Assembly (NCBI GenBank): GCA_008638375.1
Contig: CM018051.1
Location: forward strand, 34,631,740 to 34,695,739
Source of the DNA: Nyssa sinensis
Taxonomy: Eukaryota > Streptophyta > Magnoliopsida > Cornales > Nyssaceae
Direction: 5' to 3'
DNA: 64,000 nt
This document shows, piece after piece, positions 1-12,605 of this stretch. Numbering within the stretch: the stretch's first letter is position 1; every line of letters begins with the position of its first letter. The notes beneath the pieces are model-generated. The model searched no databases, was not told where the DNA came from, and was given only the letters and a program-made list of their open reading frames with translations. The position numbers were made by a program, and so were the translations under genes.

Positions 1-2560
1 TTGAAATTTACTCACCACAAGCTTGACCTAACCCTGTCATTTACAACCCATTCTCTATATCAAACAACACGATCACCATATTCCTTTAACTAATAATTCA
101 ACGATCCCATTTCTCAACGGATAAATAAATAAATACACGAACGATTAAAATCTCTCACTCTTTATCCCGGGTATATTTCCTACACATTCCTATACATACT
201 AAATAATGGCAGGCGTCCATCTTTACCTTTTCTCGTTAACCTTAACTACTTCACCTGAGTGTAATTCATTTCTATTCATACTACATATCCCTAAAGTTTT
301 CCATTTTCATCTCCTTAAGCCTTCAAGTTTTTAATGCCATGCACTTTTTAATGACAAAATTTAGAAAGATCAATACAAAATGCATTGTAGCATGGAGACG
401 TGCAGCCTTACCAATGGACCATCCACATTTCCCTCAGCCAGGCGATGTGGAATGCACTACCTCCCTCCCATTACCATCTCCCCCGTAGGCTCAGCCTCAC
501 TGGCAGGCGTGCAGCGGCGTGTAGACATCTCCACCCTCCCTGCTAGGGTCTGGTTCCGATCCTATCTGTAACGGCTCACTCCACATGGCACAACACATAA
601 TGAAATCCTCAAAACACATTGGCTCATCAACACCAATTCCTTTCAAATCCATCCAAGCATCATGACCTACCTCAATAATGCAACATAATAATAGATGAAA
701 ATAATAAAAAAATGAAAATTCTCAATGCTCACAATGATATCTCAAAGCTTTTCACACGCTTGCAAACCATCTAACTAATCTCAAATCAAGCCACGAAATC
801 ATCTGGTAATCAATCACAATGTCATTCACATATCACCCGTGCCACAATGCAATTCAATAACATATTATTCTCTAAGCACTATAATCGTCCACAGGACATC
901 AATAATAAAATCCTAAAGTAAAGTCATCATCTCCTACCTTAGTCCATACACAGCCGAGACTAAATGTCATGCATCAACAGAGACTAGCTCACGTATCCCA
1001 AACATGAAATCTAGAACAATATGTCAGGGTTGAAAGGAATCAAACAGTAGTGAAACTCTTTATCAATTTAGATCATGAACATCTATCAATCCTTACTCAT
1101 AGGTATAGAAACACTCACACATGGGTACACACTTAAACATACTTTATACACGCTCTAATAAGAATCAGTCTGTATATATATAAAAAAAAAAAAAAATCAT
1201 AGTCGCAGTATTATAATGGGCACTACACTAGCGGGTGTATATGTACGTATAGGATTGATAAGCAACATTTTAATAGCTAACGCTTAGTCCTCATAATCAT
1301 CCAAATACGAGATTTGTCCTAAGAATATTCACATACTTAAATGGGTGTACGACTCACCATATAGGTAACTAAGTCTATGACCAATCCTATGGATACTCAG
1401 GCTTATCGCTTACCTTATAGGTAACTAAGCATATGGTCTATCTCATAAATCATTTGGTCTACTACGTAGATATAAATATCTAATCCTTGCCCTTCAATAA
1501 CCAAGCATACCACACCTTGTACAAATTTTACCCACTAAAGCAACAAGTACTCATCTAATCACGCAATCCAGACCAGTCCAATTAAGTCGAGGTCTAACCC
1601 TTCCTACCCCATAACAAAATCCATCCTAGAAGGATCTACGAACACCCGGTGAAATAAAGAAATTACCTTCTTCAAGAGTACACACCGGTAGGTTGATAGA
1701 GTCGGTCAGCCATTTTAAATCTAGTTCCATCAGTTTTTTCAATCTTTTTCCCCCAAGCAGATGATGATCTTGACAGATTCTGTCCCTTTTATCATCTCAT
1801 CCATTAGATATTGAAGAACTTTCCCTTCCTCTCATCAGATTACTATGCAGAGTTTTCCCAATCAGTCGCTTCAATTTCTACCAGCAAGGTTAAGACCCAT
1901 AGCCCCTAACATAATATCAAAACTAGACACGTCGAGTAGAATGAAGTCAAAAGAAAAGATGTAACTGGCTATCTCTACCGGGCATCTCTACAGATCCTTG
2001 TTAGTATCTCATTATCCCAACAGGTGAACCCTACGATGGTGGAACAGGGCAAACATCGCGAGCCCTAGAATAAAGTAAAACCTCCCGAGTGTAATATTTA
2101 CTATTCAAACCCAGACAACACAATCATCTGTAACTTTATCCAAACCAATCAGACTCATTCATAATTTCCCATGTATTTCTAAGTGCTAAGTAAAAACCAC
2201 CATTCACTCATAAGTCACACAACCAAGCTAGCTCTCGAGTTCTAGTGCCCCAACCTTGATATTTTTCACTCCAAGTATGTTCGCACAATCCCATCTTAAA
2301 CACACGATTCACATTCAAGGAATTCATATAACCCAACTTTTAATTCGATACACAATTTCCTCCAAACAACAATCAATGCTTACTCCTCATTCAATCATAA
2401 TTCTAATGTCAACCTTATAAACCAAGTTAGAACTAACCCCTCAGTTTGGCCCAATTTATACAACTCATTATTCTCACAAGACCTACATTCATAAGTTCAT
2501 TAAATCAATTCATTATCCTCACAACAATTAGTATCGATCACCTTATAGGACTATGCAAGT
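1..2560 (-). mobile_element. Interior of a coding-less LTR element (LARD-like), left part
   Basis: No credible coding region is visible on either strand. The strand shown is poor in G and rich in C, A and T, unlike the LTRs around it. The stretch continues at 10014 after a nested solo LTR, and that continuation ends in the reverse complement of an initiator-Met primer binding site (10879-10890) beside an LTR. I therefore read it as the internal region of a minus-strand Tekay-type element without gag or pol, a large retrotransposon derivative. The other LTR would lie left of the window. A degraded autonomous element is the alternative. Confidence 0.5.
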
Positions 2561-2939
2561 TGTAATACCCCGACCCGGGAATGCCGGTGTAATACCCTGA
2601 CCCATTGTAACCGAGCCAAGACGGCCTGATGCTACGATAATGCAATAAATGGGTTGAGTTTCAATGATTGGAATATGTGGATGAATGACAGGGCAATTGA
2701 CTAACGATAATAAGAAAATAATAATAAGAATAATAATAAAAATAAACAAATAAATAAATAACTAGAGAAATAAAAAGAAAATAATACTACTAATAAAAAT
2801 AAAATTTAAAAGGAAATGAAACAAAATTTAAAATAAATAAAGAAATAAATAAAACAAGGATTTGAAGGAAATAAAAATAAGAATTTCGACATATGGACAA
2901 TATATATATATATATATGTCTATCTAGATATAAGTGTAA

Positions 2940-3051
2940 ATATATATATATATATATATATATAGAGATGTGTGTGTGTGATGTAACTGAAGAAAACAAG
3001 AAAAGAAGAAAAACGGATGGGGGAGTTGAAGAGCAGGAACTGGAAGGGCGC

Positions 3052-3093
<42 letters not shown>
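2940..3093. repeat. TA and GA microsatellites in LTR U3/leader
   Basis: A (TA)n run at 2940-2964 follows a shorter one at 2900-2917, and a (GA)n run covers 3054-3093. All long LTRs here repeat this order on the sense strand: TA-rich promoter region, then a purine-rich transcribed leader. ORFs predicted through here are low-complexity artefacts. Confidence 0.85.
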
Positions 3094-3096
<3 letters not shown>

Positions 3097-4154
3097 AGTG
3101 AGGGGCGGTTTTTATAAGCAGGCATTGCATTAGAATCAAAAGGAAACAAAAGAAAAAAAAAAAACGGAAAGGAAGAGAGAAAGGAAGGAGGAAACGGGCA
3201 ACAGAGACAAGGGTGCAAGGGGTAAGATATTCTCTCTGTAATTTGATTTCTGGATTGCTTTACAATTCTCAGTTGGTATATGAGTAATGAGTATAGAATA
3301 TTAATCCAGAATAGAAGAGAAGGGGTTTTAAAACCAAACAGGAACGAAAACAACGAAGAAGAGTGGAACGGGCAGGGAGATCGGGACTGCGCACGTTGGA
3401 ACGGTGAGATAAATCGATTCTGTGTTTTCATTTTAAGCATGAATATGAATTTAGAATCTCCTAAAGCATGAATATGAACGTAGAATCTCCCAAAGCATGT
3501 AAATTGGGTTGTATTGCAAATTGAATTAAGAAAACGCAGCTGGAAACTAGCAGGAAAAACTGGAATTTACAGAGAAAGATTTCAAATCTGTTTTTGTAAT
3601 TTTGATCCATGAAAATTTATTTGAATGTTTAGGATTTATGTGTATAAGTTGTAGGAACATTGTAGGGATTAATTGGTGTTGAAACAGTAGAGAAAATGTG
3701 AGAAAAATAAAGGAGAACAGGGCTGCCGGAAACCGCACAGCCCTGTGCAGTGACGGTTTTCCCTATTTTGGGAGTGTTCCGGCACTCCGATTGGAAACCC
3801 GAGGATAGATTTGAGTTGCCCATGATCTGTAGGTGTGAACCCCACTGAAAAATGCAAGAAAATCCGTCGCCGGCAAGTCGCCGTTGACGGAGAAGATGAC
3901 CAGCATGCCGGAAATGGTGTAGTGCGGCTGGGGGTTTTGTGATTTTATTTTGGCCAAATCGGGTCGGGTCTGACCCGACCCACCCATTCAGATGACTGCC
4001 CAACACTTGTACTTCATGTGTAAATTTTTAAATTTGAGTTTAGATAGTGTTTGGTTAGAAAGGAGAGCTATCCAATGGTTGGGTTAAACTTGAACAAAAA
4101 AAAAAAAAAAAGAGAATTAAAAATGTAATAACAGGGAATGGAAAAATTGGTATG

Positions 4155-4228
4155 GGCAGGGAATTGAACCTGTGACCAAAGGGGAAAAGGTGAGAAGCTT
4201 AGCCACAGTGCCACCAAGGCACATGTGG
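4155..4228 (-). repeat. tRNA-like (A box/B box) module in LTR
   Basis: On the minus strand, GGTGGCACTGTGGCTAAGC resembles a pol III A box. About 40 nt downstream, GGTTCAATTCC resembles a B box. Similar A/B pairs lie at the same place in other LTRs (near 12530 and 39625), always antisense to the LTR. It may be a tRNA-derived SINE relic. It is not a tRNA gene, as no cloverleaf can be drawn. Confidence 0.45.
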
Positions 4229-4720
4229 TCTGTTTGGGCTCAAATACGATATGTATTATTCATATTAATTAATTTAAATAAATGATTTAAATTAATAAAT
4301 TTTAAATTTAATTTTGACGACTAAATTAGTAGAACGAATAATGAAAACTTATTATTTTGGACCCTCTGAATTTAATAGTGAGGTCCGTTTTACGAGACGG
4401 AGTCCCGAAAAAATAAAATAACCGTAGAATGCCAAAATGACCAAAATGCCCCTACGTCAAAGGTAAGTCAAACGGACTCCGATTTAGTTAAGTAAATAGT
4501 GAATTTTTATTAATTCAAACCTACTGGACTCAACGGTGAGGTCCAAATTATGAAAACAGAACCCAAAAAGTAGAAACACGTAAATGACCATTTTGCCCTT
4601 GGGTAAATTAAGTTTAAAATGGAAATCGTAAAACATAAATTAGTAAGGGAGGTATTTAGAATAACGAGGCATAAATTCGGTAAATGATATGAAAGCTGAA
4701 ACGTGTTTATTGATTTACAG

Positions 4721-4770
4721 GCAAGTCAAAAGGAAAAGAGAAAGTCACGGGATATTAAGACGTTGATGAG
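4721..4770 (+). other. Exon-like segment in LTR (50 nt, K-rich)
   Basis: It is bounded by an acceptor TTGATTTACAG (ends 4720) and a donor GTAAGTGG (from 4771). One frame encodes KSKGKEKV, similar to the K/G-rich pieces in the equivalent segments of other LTR families. A donor-like GTAAGA at 3222 would define a 1.5-kb upstream intron. No transcript evidence is available. Confidence 0.5.
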
Positions 4771-7539
4771 GTAAGTGGATTCCTATCTTTGATACGTGGT
4801 TTCCAAGCCACGTTCTTTCTATTACTACCAATCTTGTACTCTTATATGTACTCACTGTCATTGTTTCCCACCATGGATATTGCTCTACCTGGTGGATGCC
4901 TATTGGTTGATGTTGCATGATTGATTCATTTCATTGATATCCATTTACTGTATGTTATGTTATGATGTTCCATGTTTTGTACGTTCATATGGAATACCAT
5001 ATAATCTTAATTTATGTTAAGTGCCGGGTTTTGTGCTCAGTCACATTACCTATCTGATGCTATCTGATTGACTGGGACCTACGGGTCAATTTATGGGACC
5101 TACGGGTCAAAAAGGACATATGGCAATTATGGCATTTTTACGCATTAAGGATAATGGGCATTTTATATGCATTTATGTTAATGGGGGGTATGCCGGGCCC
5201 CAAATGACCGAGGGTCTGCCAAACCCTAAACAGAGTAAAGGCATCATCCATGTTAATTGATATAGTTCTATGTTGATTGGTTTTGTTTATTGGACTTGAT
5301 TGTGACCGTTTCATTGTGGCAGTATTTATATTGATTGTATTCATTGAGCCTATTCTATATTCATGCTACGTTGTTACTCTTGACAATTATTGTACGTTGT
5401 CATTCATTGGTTACCCTTGACTGTTATTGTACCTTGTCATTTATTGGCCATTGAGGCATTTTACAGTTGACTGAAATCATTGTCATGACTGGCTATCATG
5501 TTACCTTGACTTGTATTCATTTATGTCATCCCCACCCATATTGGGGATAGGCTTCTACTTACTGAGTTTGTAGCTCACCCCTTACTAAATTTTTTCAGGT
5601 GAGCATGTTATGGAACCACAGTAGGAGATCCAAAGCGTAGGGAGACGGTTAAGGAGCACAGTAGAATACAGTAGTTCTCCCATGCACTCACCACCTAAAA
5701 CAATGGTTTATGTTTAAGTTATGTTGGTTTACGTTTGGATTGTCAAACTTATTTAGTTTTGAAACAATGATGTATTAAGATTTCCGCACTTTAATGTTAT
5801 GGTTATATTTCTTATTGTTATCATTGGTAAAAGAATGAAAAAAGTAGGGACGGCCATTGGGTCGGCCCCACGACACGAGATCCGCATAAGGTGGGTTTCG
5901 GGTCGTGACAGCCGGGTAATAAAGCACGTTTTACGAGGCTATGGAAAATGAGTGTAAAATAAATTAATTTAACATAATTAATTTATTAAATTGAATATTA
6001 GTTATATGTAATATAAATTATGAGGATAATTATAAAATATAATAATAATAATAATAATGACAAAAAACAAAGAAGAGGAAAGATGTGTATGTGTATGTGT
6101 GACCAAATATGCATGTGTGTATATATATATATATATATATGTTTAAATGATAAATGAATATATATATATAGGGATGAACAGTGCATGTGTGTGTGTGTCA
6201 CGTGCATGTGTGTGTGTGTTGTGTTATATATATATATATATATATACATGAATACTTTATAAACCATTAGGTAAGGGGAAGCATGGTGAAAGGGAAAGAA
6301 GTATGGGCAAGGTCAGAAAATATGAGTGTGTAAGTGTATAAGGCAGGCCAACAGTGGAGAAAAGGTAGAGAGAGAGAGAGAGAAAGTGGGGCTAGTGAGA
6401 GAAATATATATATATACATATATACACAAGAAAAATCTTCACCATGACACGGACAGAGAGGGAGAGGAAGAAGAAAACTGAAGAGGAGAAGAAGGAAAGG
6501 AGAATCAAGGCAAGAGGAAGGGAGAAAACAGTGGGAAAAGGTAAGAAAAATGCAAAATTTTAATGTTTTCTCTCTCTAAAATTTTGATGTATTAGGGACT
6601 GTTTTTGAATTATGCACATACATATGGTGATAGATACATGTTCATGAGGTTGTCAAACACGGTTTTAGGCTTTGAAAATGACCAAAAAACAGTACACCCA
6701 CGAAAACCTCCATGGCCGACCACCCTCAAAATGGGTCTAAGCCAACTTGAGTTTGGCTTTAGTTCTACATGTACGTATGTGTAGGAGATGATGCAAGGGT
6801 TCCAAATCTGTTAAAATCTATCAAAGCGACCAAGAACCGGCCATGCCAGAGTAAACGATAACCGATCGGAAAACCGAAATGGATAACTAAAAAACTGTGA
6901 ATTTTGAGGTTTAAACCAACCCCATAATGATGCCCAATGTCCCAGAAACGTTTCGGTGTAAAAAACTTGAAGTTTGGACGTGAAAACGGCGCAAAACGGC
7001 GATTGGTTCGTTTTTCCGGCGACCGGCGCCGGTTAGACCAACCGGAGAAGACGACTGGAAAGTCGCGGGGCGTATCGGGTTAAGACGGGACCGGACCCGG
7101 GTCTGGGTCGGGTCGGGACCGACCGGATCCAACGGGGCGATGAAACTACACCGTTTAACCAAAGAATTTTAAAATTTTAAATTAGGGCTGACGTCATCAT
7201 GACGTCAGCATGACCTCTTAAACCGGTTCTCTGAGTTAGCTTGAACCGGCTGGTTCGGTGCAAAATCGGTCCGGTCTAGGGTTACCAGAAGTGAGCCGTT
7301 TGGTTCATGTACAAAATTCAGAAATTGAACCAAAACTTTTCAAAATTTAATTCTGACCCCAACTGTTTACCCTAATTCAAATCTGGCCCAAACTTCAAAA
7401 ATAAATTTCAAATGTACCCCTGATAAATAATAAAATAATAAAATAAAATATTTAAATAATTTATTAAATAGGGGAAATTACCATTTTACCCCTGAGTCAC
7501 AAATAAGTCAGACGAAGTCCGAACGGGGCGAATAAATAG

Positions 7540-8310
7540 TCAAACTTTATTATCTCGGGCATTCCGGGTCCAATGAGGAGGTCCATTTTACGAGACGGGA
7601 CTCCAAACATTAAAATACAATGAAAACAAGTCTTAAAATGACCGAAATACCCTTGTGTACTAACAAGGCAAGTTATATGGGTATTCTTACTATTTCGGAC
7701 CTCCTGAGTCCATTGGTGAGGTCCATGACACAAGATTAGGTCCCGAAAAATTTGAGACCCTTAAATATGTCAAAAATGACCAAAATGCCCCTACTCTATG
7801 AACGAGTCAAACGAAGTCCAGATTAAGTAAATAAATAGTGAATTTTTACTATTTCAAACATTCTGAGACTAATAGTAGGGTCCATTTTACGAGACGGAGC
7901 CCGAAAAATAAAGACACCAAATGGGGTAAATGACCAAAATACCCCTTGTTCAAAATTAACAAATTATTAGTGTACTTTTACTATCTCGGACCCTCTGAGT
8001 CCAATGGTGAGGTCCACGACATGAGATGAGGTTCCGAAAAATTGGAGACCTGCAAAAGGGTAAAATGACCAAATTACCCCTGGTACCCTTAAAGCCAAAA
8101 TGAAACCAGAGAAGGCCTAAATTGACTTTCTTTGACATCCCGGACTCAATAATGGAGTCCAAATTACGAAACGAAGTACGAAAAATGTGGCACGCAAAAT
8201 GATAAATGACCATTCTGCCCTTTTACATATAAAAGTCCGAATTAAATTCTAAGAAAGCCTAAACTGACTTTCTTCGACGTTCTGGACCCAATGGTAAAGT
8301 CCATTCGATC
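7540..8310 (+). repeat. Degenerate ~140-bp tandem subrepeats inside LTR
   Basis: Six copies of a motif (TGAGTCCAATGGTGAGGTCC, then TTTTACGAGACGGAG, a CCGAAAAAT block and AAATGACCAAAATGCCCCT) start near 7565, 7708, 7864, 7996, 8142 and 8284. Spacing is 132-156 bp. The same unit recurs in the other LTRs (4340-4680, 12060-12400, 14940-15190, 28780-29120, 38690-39490, 41560-41960), upstream of the exon-like segment in sense order. Confidence 0.8.
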
Positions 8311-8696
8311 AAAAGAAGTGTCTAAGATAAAAAGACATAAAATTTGATGAATAGCATCAGTCAGATGACTATAATTAAAACATTGCCGAAGTATTAAACT
8401 GAGGCAAATACGAAAAAATAAAGTACGAGAAGACGCGACGCGTTAACATGTGAAGCAAATAACTTTAAATTGAAGTTAATGGAGCTACCAGAAGAGTATA
8501 AGTTGAAATAAATTAAGTTTCTAACACATTAAATTGTGTCGTAGGTTAAAGAACGAGTTTAATTAAGTACGTGCGAAGTTATAGGATGTTAGTAAATCGA
8601 CTAGGATAAAATACGAACTAAGCATAAATTAAGAAGCATCAGTAGGTGATATTGCAGTAATGTGAAGTTAATGAGATTGTTATGGATTGTTCTTAG

Positions 8697-8750
8697 GAAT
8701 TACGGAGGAAGTGGGAAAGCGCACTTTAGCACTAACCCTAAAGGACCGAG
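8697..8750 (+). other. Exon-like segment in LTR (54 nt)
   Basis: An acceptor ATTGTTCTTAG ends at 8696 and a donor GTGAGTAACC starts at 8751. A second acceptor (ends 8544) lies in sequence homologous to the start of exon A in the 40135 element, but the reading frame between is lost here. The donor at 6541 would give a 2.0-kb first intron. Confidence 0.45.
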
Positions 8751-10013
8751 GTGAGTAACCCTGTATTTGAACTAGAGATTTAACTCCATATATTTGAAGA
8801 AGTTTTAAGCTCAAGTCATTGCAACCTTTGAATATCAAATTCAGTCTTTATATGATTCCGCTCTTTTAAAATATTCTGTTACGGCATGCTTATTAAATGT
8901 TTTAAATTCAGCTCTTTTCTTGAAAATACATCAGCATGTCTAAATCAAATGCAAACCTCTTTAATATTCTGAATTTGATTATCACGTGTATTTGAAGCTT
9001 TATTGTAGAATTTATACATTTCATGTTTTAAATGTTCATGAAAAATATCTATTGAAGAAGTCATGTGACAAATGTTTTATAAGATAAACGGTACTAAGTA
9101 CCACCCCCTATTATGGTTGAAATCCTTCGGGATTCAACAGTGCATGCCCGGTAGAAGGATCTAATCCCCCAGGCAAATGAGATATCTCCATCGACAGTAT
9201 TGGCAGTAAAATGGGAGTCTGGTTCGAAACAGATTCCGCCTAACAAAAGAGAAAAGATGACAAGTGATTTTGAAAATAGAAGTAGGTATTATCCCTATTC
9301 TATTTCACGTGTTTATATGCTTTTAAATTGCATATGCTCTATTTGAAGAAAATGTGTATTTAGCTTGAATACTTTAAATGTTCAAAGCTATTGTTTTAAG
9401 AATGCATATATTCTGTGTTCTAAAATGTACAAGCAATTGGTAGTGAGTATTTCATAAACCCTCATGTGCTAAAACCACTACCAGTTGAAAACCCCATGAC
9501 GAATGCAGGAATTACTCACAAGCTTTGATTAGCTTACCCGGATTTTATCCGCCCCCCTTTCAGGTGACTAAGGGCAGATCGATTTTTGAAGACTATAAGG
9601 AGAAACCTAGCTTTTGGGAAGATTTGCTTGAGGAGTTCTTTTGGGGAAAAATCACATGAACTCTGATTAATATGTTTTGTATTAGCTGATAATTTAAGGA
9701 CGTGTATTAAGCCCTACGGGGCAATTGAATTAAGATTTTAATTATGAAGTCTTTTAAGTTTTAGTTATGCTCTGATTTAATATGAATGTATGATTATACA
9801 TGTATACCGAAATGTGAAGAGCGGCAGTATCGGACGGATGTGCAAATTTTAAAATGAGAAAAGAAAAGAAAAAAGTTTTTCATGCTTCCGCAACCATATG
9901 GAGCACATCTATTCGGTACCGCTGCAGATGGGAGCCTGGTCTCGAGGCCTTCGGGCCTCGGGGCGGCGGTCGCGATCCGGTAATCCACATAGGGTGGGTT
10001 TCGGGTCGTGACA

Positions 10014-10878
10014 CAAGTCAATAGCATCCTTCATTAGGTCACCTCCACAGGCCACCACAAAATAACATATTCTCCTTAAATAAAGAAATCATTTCAATCC
10101 CTAACTTTTAGATTCACATCACTTGAATTTATCAATACCCATCCTAAGCACGAAATCAAAACTCAATCACATCACAACCTGGATCAATCCACATCCATAG
10201 TCCCAAACCATTCATGTTGATAAAATTCTCCTAAGACAAGAGATTATTAATCATTACTTGATAATCTAGTAATTCCCGTAGATCTACTTGCTTAATCATA
10301 AGTTATAAAGTTCACATCAATCACTTCCACCCATCGTTCACAATAACAATTAACAAGTTCTCACCCAACTTAAATGTAGTCTTTCGTCAAAAAATTCATT
10401 TAAATAATATAGTATGCACACGTCCATAGCATTCTTCCATAATGCTACATGATATCCCCAAGACAAAACAAGCGTCATCTATCACCCTTGTAAACATATA
10501 CTAAATCACATACGATCATGCCAATATACACATTGCCCACATCATGCATCTCACTACCCCAAATCATGTAATCATGCCTCAGAGTATAATTTCAACTAAC
10601 ACATAATCACCCAATTTATGTTTCCAGTATAGATAATCACATCACACACAAGGTCTCATCATATGCCACCGACAGCTCACACTAAGTCCCAAGCCCTCCT
10701 CAAGGGTCCCATGGTGTTCAACAACACCTATTATCGCCAAGTATTCTCAAAACTAGAACTCTTAATACTAAGCCGTCAGAATCCACCCATTACACAAGGT
10801 TCACACAAATTTCAAATCAAGCCTCATAATCCCATTGTGTTTAACAACACCCCACAGTCTCTAGGTATTCGAACCTAT
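10014..10878 (-). mobile_element. Interior of the LARD-like element, right part (PBS-proximal)
   Basis: This continues 1-2560 after the nested solo LTR and its CAAGT duplication. On the element's own strand it is the stretch just after the primer binding site, where gag would normally begin. No gag-like ORF is present. The only ORF of any size (10663-10953 +) is antisense and runs across the PBS into the LTR, so I leave it out. Confidence 0.5.
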
Positions 10879-10890
10879 GCTCTGATACCA
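10879..10890 (-). promoter_or_regulatory. Primer binding site, initiator-Met tRNA type
   Basis: The minus strand reads TGGTATCAGAGC, the standard Tekay/Del primer site, three bases from the LTR end at 10894. It fixes the element's orientation (minus) and marks 10894 rightwards as its 5' LTR. Confidence 0.8.
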
Positions 10891-11843
10891 CGTTGTCACA
10901 CCCCGAATTTCTACAAACCCGAGACGCGACTGACGAAACAGAAAATAAAATAAAATAAACGACAATGTAAATAGATTCACTGAACATGCATCCATTCCCA
11001 TCAATACATAAGATAAAGTAAGGTACACCCCATGAATACACCGTTTGCATGGTCATTCGGGTTTAAGCCCTTACATCACAAAATATAAGCCTCATGGGCC
11101 AAAATACACCAAGTGCTCCATCCTATCGAGGTATCACTGGGTCTCAGGTAGCTGGGCATCCTCATCTGTAATGTATGTCCCATGAATGGGTCAGCTTAAC
11201 TGCTAGTATAATGTGATGCTAATGCAAGAAATAAAGCTAAGGCGTGACATGTGCAAAGTGTACATTTATCTCTAAATGCTTCTCAAACACAATGCAATGA
11301 AAATATGCATGACGCACCCATGCACTCGATGCCACACCCATGTCTCCTTTACGGGCCTTCCCCCGATGGTCCGGAGTACCAATTCCCTTTACGGGCTGCA
11401 CCCCAATGGATCAGGAACCAATGCAATGGCCAATTTTGGGTTTTTCACCACAGGATCTACACCCTCATAATGCATAGCACCATGTGCTCAACTCACGCCA
11501 TGTGTCCAAGGAATTCACCCTATGCCAATATGCTTCGAATGCGGCATACAATGACGTAATCTCAATAAGGCATGCTTTTAATGAAATATCACATTTGGAG
11601 TATCAATAATAATCAAAGCATCAACTTATTTCATGTAATTGTATATCTCATGCATTCATACATCATACTTCACGTGTCTTCCCATTTCTAAACTCTAAAA
11701 GAACGCAAGTAACACATAAGCATGTGAACAACCAACTCCAAGGTATCAAGCAAACACATTCCAAATAAACACATAAGTCATTCCAATTATTCACAGAATA
11801 TTCCTAACTTAACTTCATTTCTAACATTAGCAAAACACCATAC

Positions 11844-11944
11844 CTGTCAGGTTGGTCTCAACCTTAGTAAACCGTGCTCGCAAGGTGGTGGCTATCAATG
11901 GAAATGAAGAAGTCAGACGACCTTCTCTTTGCCTTTTAGTGTCC
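11844..11944 (-). other. Exon-like segment in F3 LTR (~101 nt)
   Basis: On the minus strand an acceptor TTGTGGTTTTAG precedes 11944 and a donor GTATGG follows 11844. Its homologue in LTR Y is 17302-17405. Length and ends agree between the two copies, although they lie in opposite orientation in different insertions. Confidence 0.45.
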
Positions 11945-12529
11945 CTAAAACCACAAAATGTCACTCAGTCGGTCTGCCGCTTGAATGATGCTATTAATCA
12001 AATTTTTATGCCTTTATTGTATTAATTTCTAATTTGATAAATTAAATTCTACAATTGAATCCGAAACGTCGAAGAAAATAGGTCTAGGCCTTCGCAAAAA
12101 TTAATTTGGACGTTCGGGTTAAAAAGGACAAAACTATCATTTCCTACTTTCACGGTTTCTCATTTCCCGAGGCCTCTCCTCATAAATTGGATTCTACCGT
12201 TGAGTCTGGAATGTTCGAGATAATAAGATTTCACTATTTATTTACTGAATTCGGAGTTTGTTTGGCTGCGTTTCAATTCAGGGGCATTTTGGTAATTTTA
12301 AATGTTACTACGGGTCTTTTATTTTTTGGGACCCCGTCTCATAAAACAGACCTCACCATTGGCCTCAGAATGGTCGAGATAGTCAAAATACACTAATGAC
12401 TTGTCCCATTTGGACTCCGGGTTAATTTGAAATATTTAATTAATTAATTTAATTAGTTAAATTAAATAAAGTATAATATATATATATATATATATATTAT
12501 ATGTGAAAAGAGGCGGGTGAGCATAGGGT

Positions 12530-12605
12530 GGCACGCTGGCCAGGATGTCACCCCCCCTCTTCATACTTCCTTGTTTCGAATCTCAGGGACGCCACTGTGC
12601 GTCCC
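12530..12605 (+). repeat. tRNA-like (A box/B box) module in LTR
   Basis: GGGTGGCACGCTGGCCAGG (A-box-like) is followed by TTGTTTCGAATCTC (B-box-like). It is the counterpart of the modules near 4228 (minus) and 39625 (plus), and is antisense to the LTR. Confidence 0.4.

Larger units (their letters stand above)
2588..5910 (+). mobile_element. Solo LTR, Tekay-type (family F2), nested in the 2561 LTR
   Basis: It starts TGTAATACCCTGACCC and ends GGGTTTCGGGTCGTGACA. The target duplication GCCGG is at 2583-2587 and 5911-5915, and removing the 3323-bp insert restores the outer LTR. The 3' end (about 5830-5910) is the reverse complement of the sequence near 13663-13720, so 13663-16865 is the same family. 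The interior holds TA repeats, a (GA)n run, a donor-like site at 3222, a tRNA-like module on the minus strand, degenerate repeats, and a 50-nt exon-like piece (4721-4770). Confidence 0.87.
2561..10013 (+). mobile_element. Solo LTR, Tekay-type (family F1), interrupted
   Basis: It starts TGTAATACCCCGACCC and ends GGGTTTCGGGTCGTGACA. The flanks carry a perfect 5-bp target duplication, CAAGT at 2556-2560 and 10014-10018. Removing the nested LTR (2588-5910) and its duplicated target leaves about 4.1 kb. No internal region or second LTR follows, so this is a solo LTR left by LTR-LTR recombination. Its 3' end resembles the reverse complement of the LTR starts at 26888 and 62427, so all three belong to one family. 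Inside are TA runs, a purine-rich leader, a splice-donor-like site (GT at 6541), degenerate ~140-bp repeats (7540-8310), and an exon-like segment ending in GTGAGT (8751). Confidence 0.85.

Noticed and set aside
380..571. 63-residue ORF near the left edge
   Set aside because: Short, no motif, no neighbours supporting it; it lies in the non-coding interior.
2790..3440. 216-residue minus-strand ORF rich in Ser, Leu, Ile and Tyr
   Set aside because: It reads through GA and TA microsatellites of a solo LTR; composition is explained by the repeats and no domain is visible.
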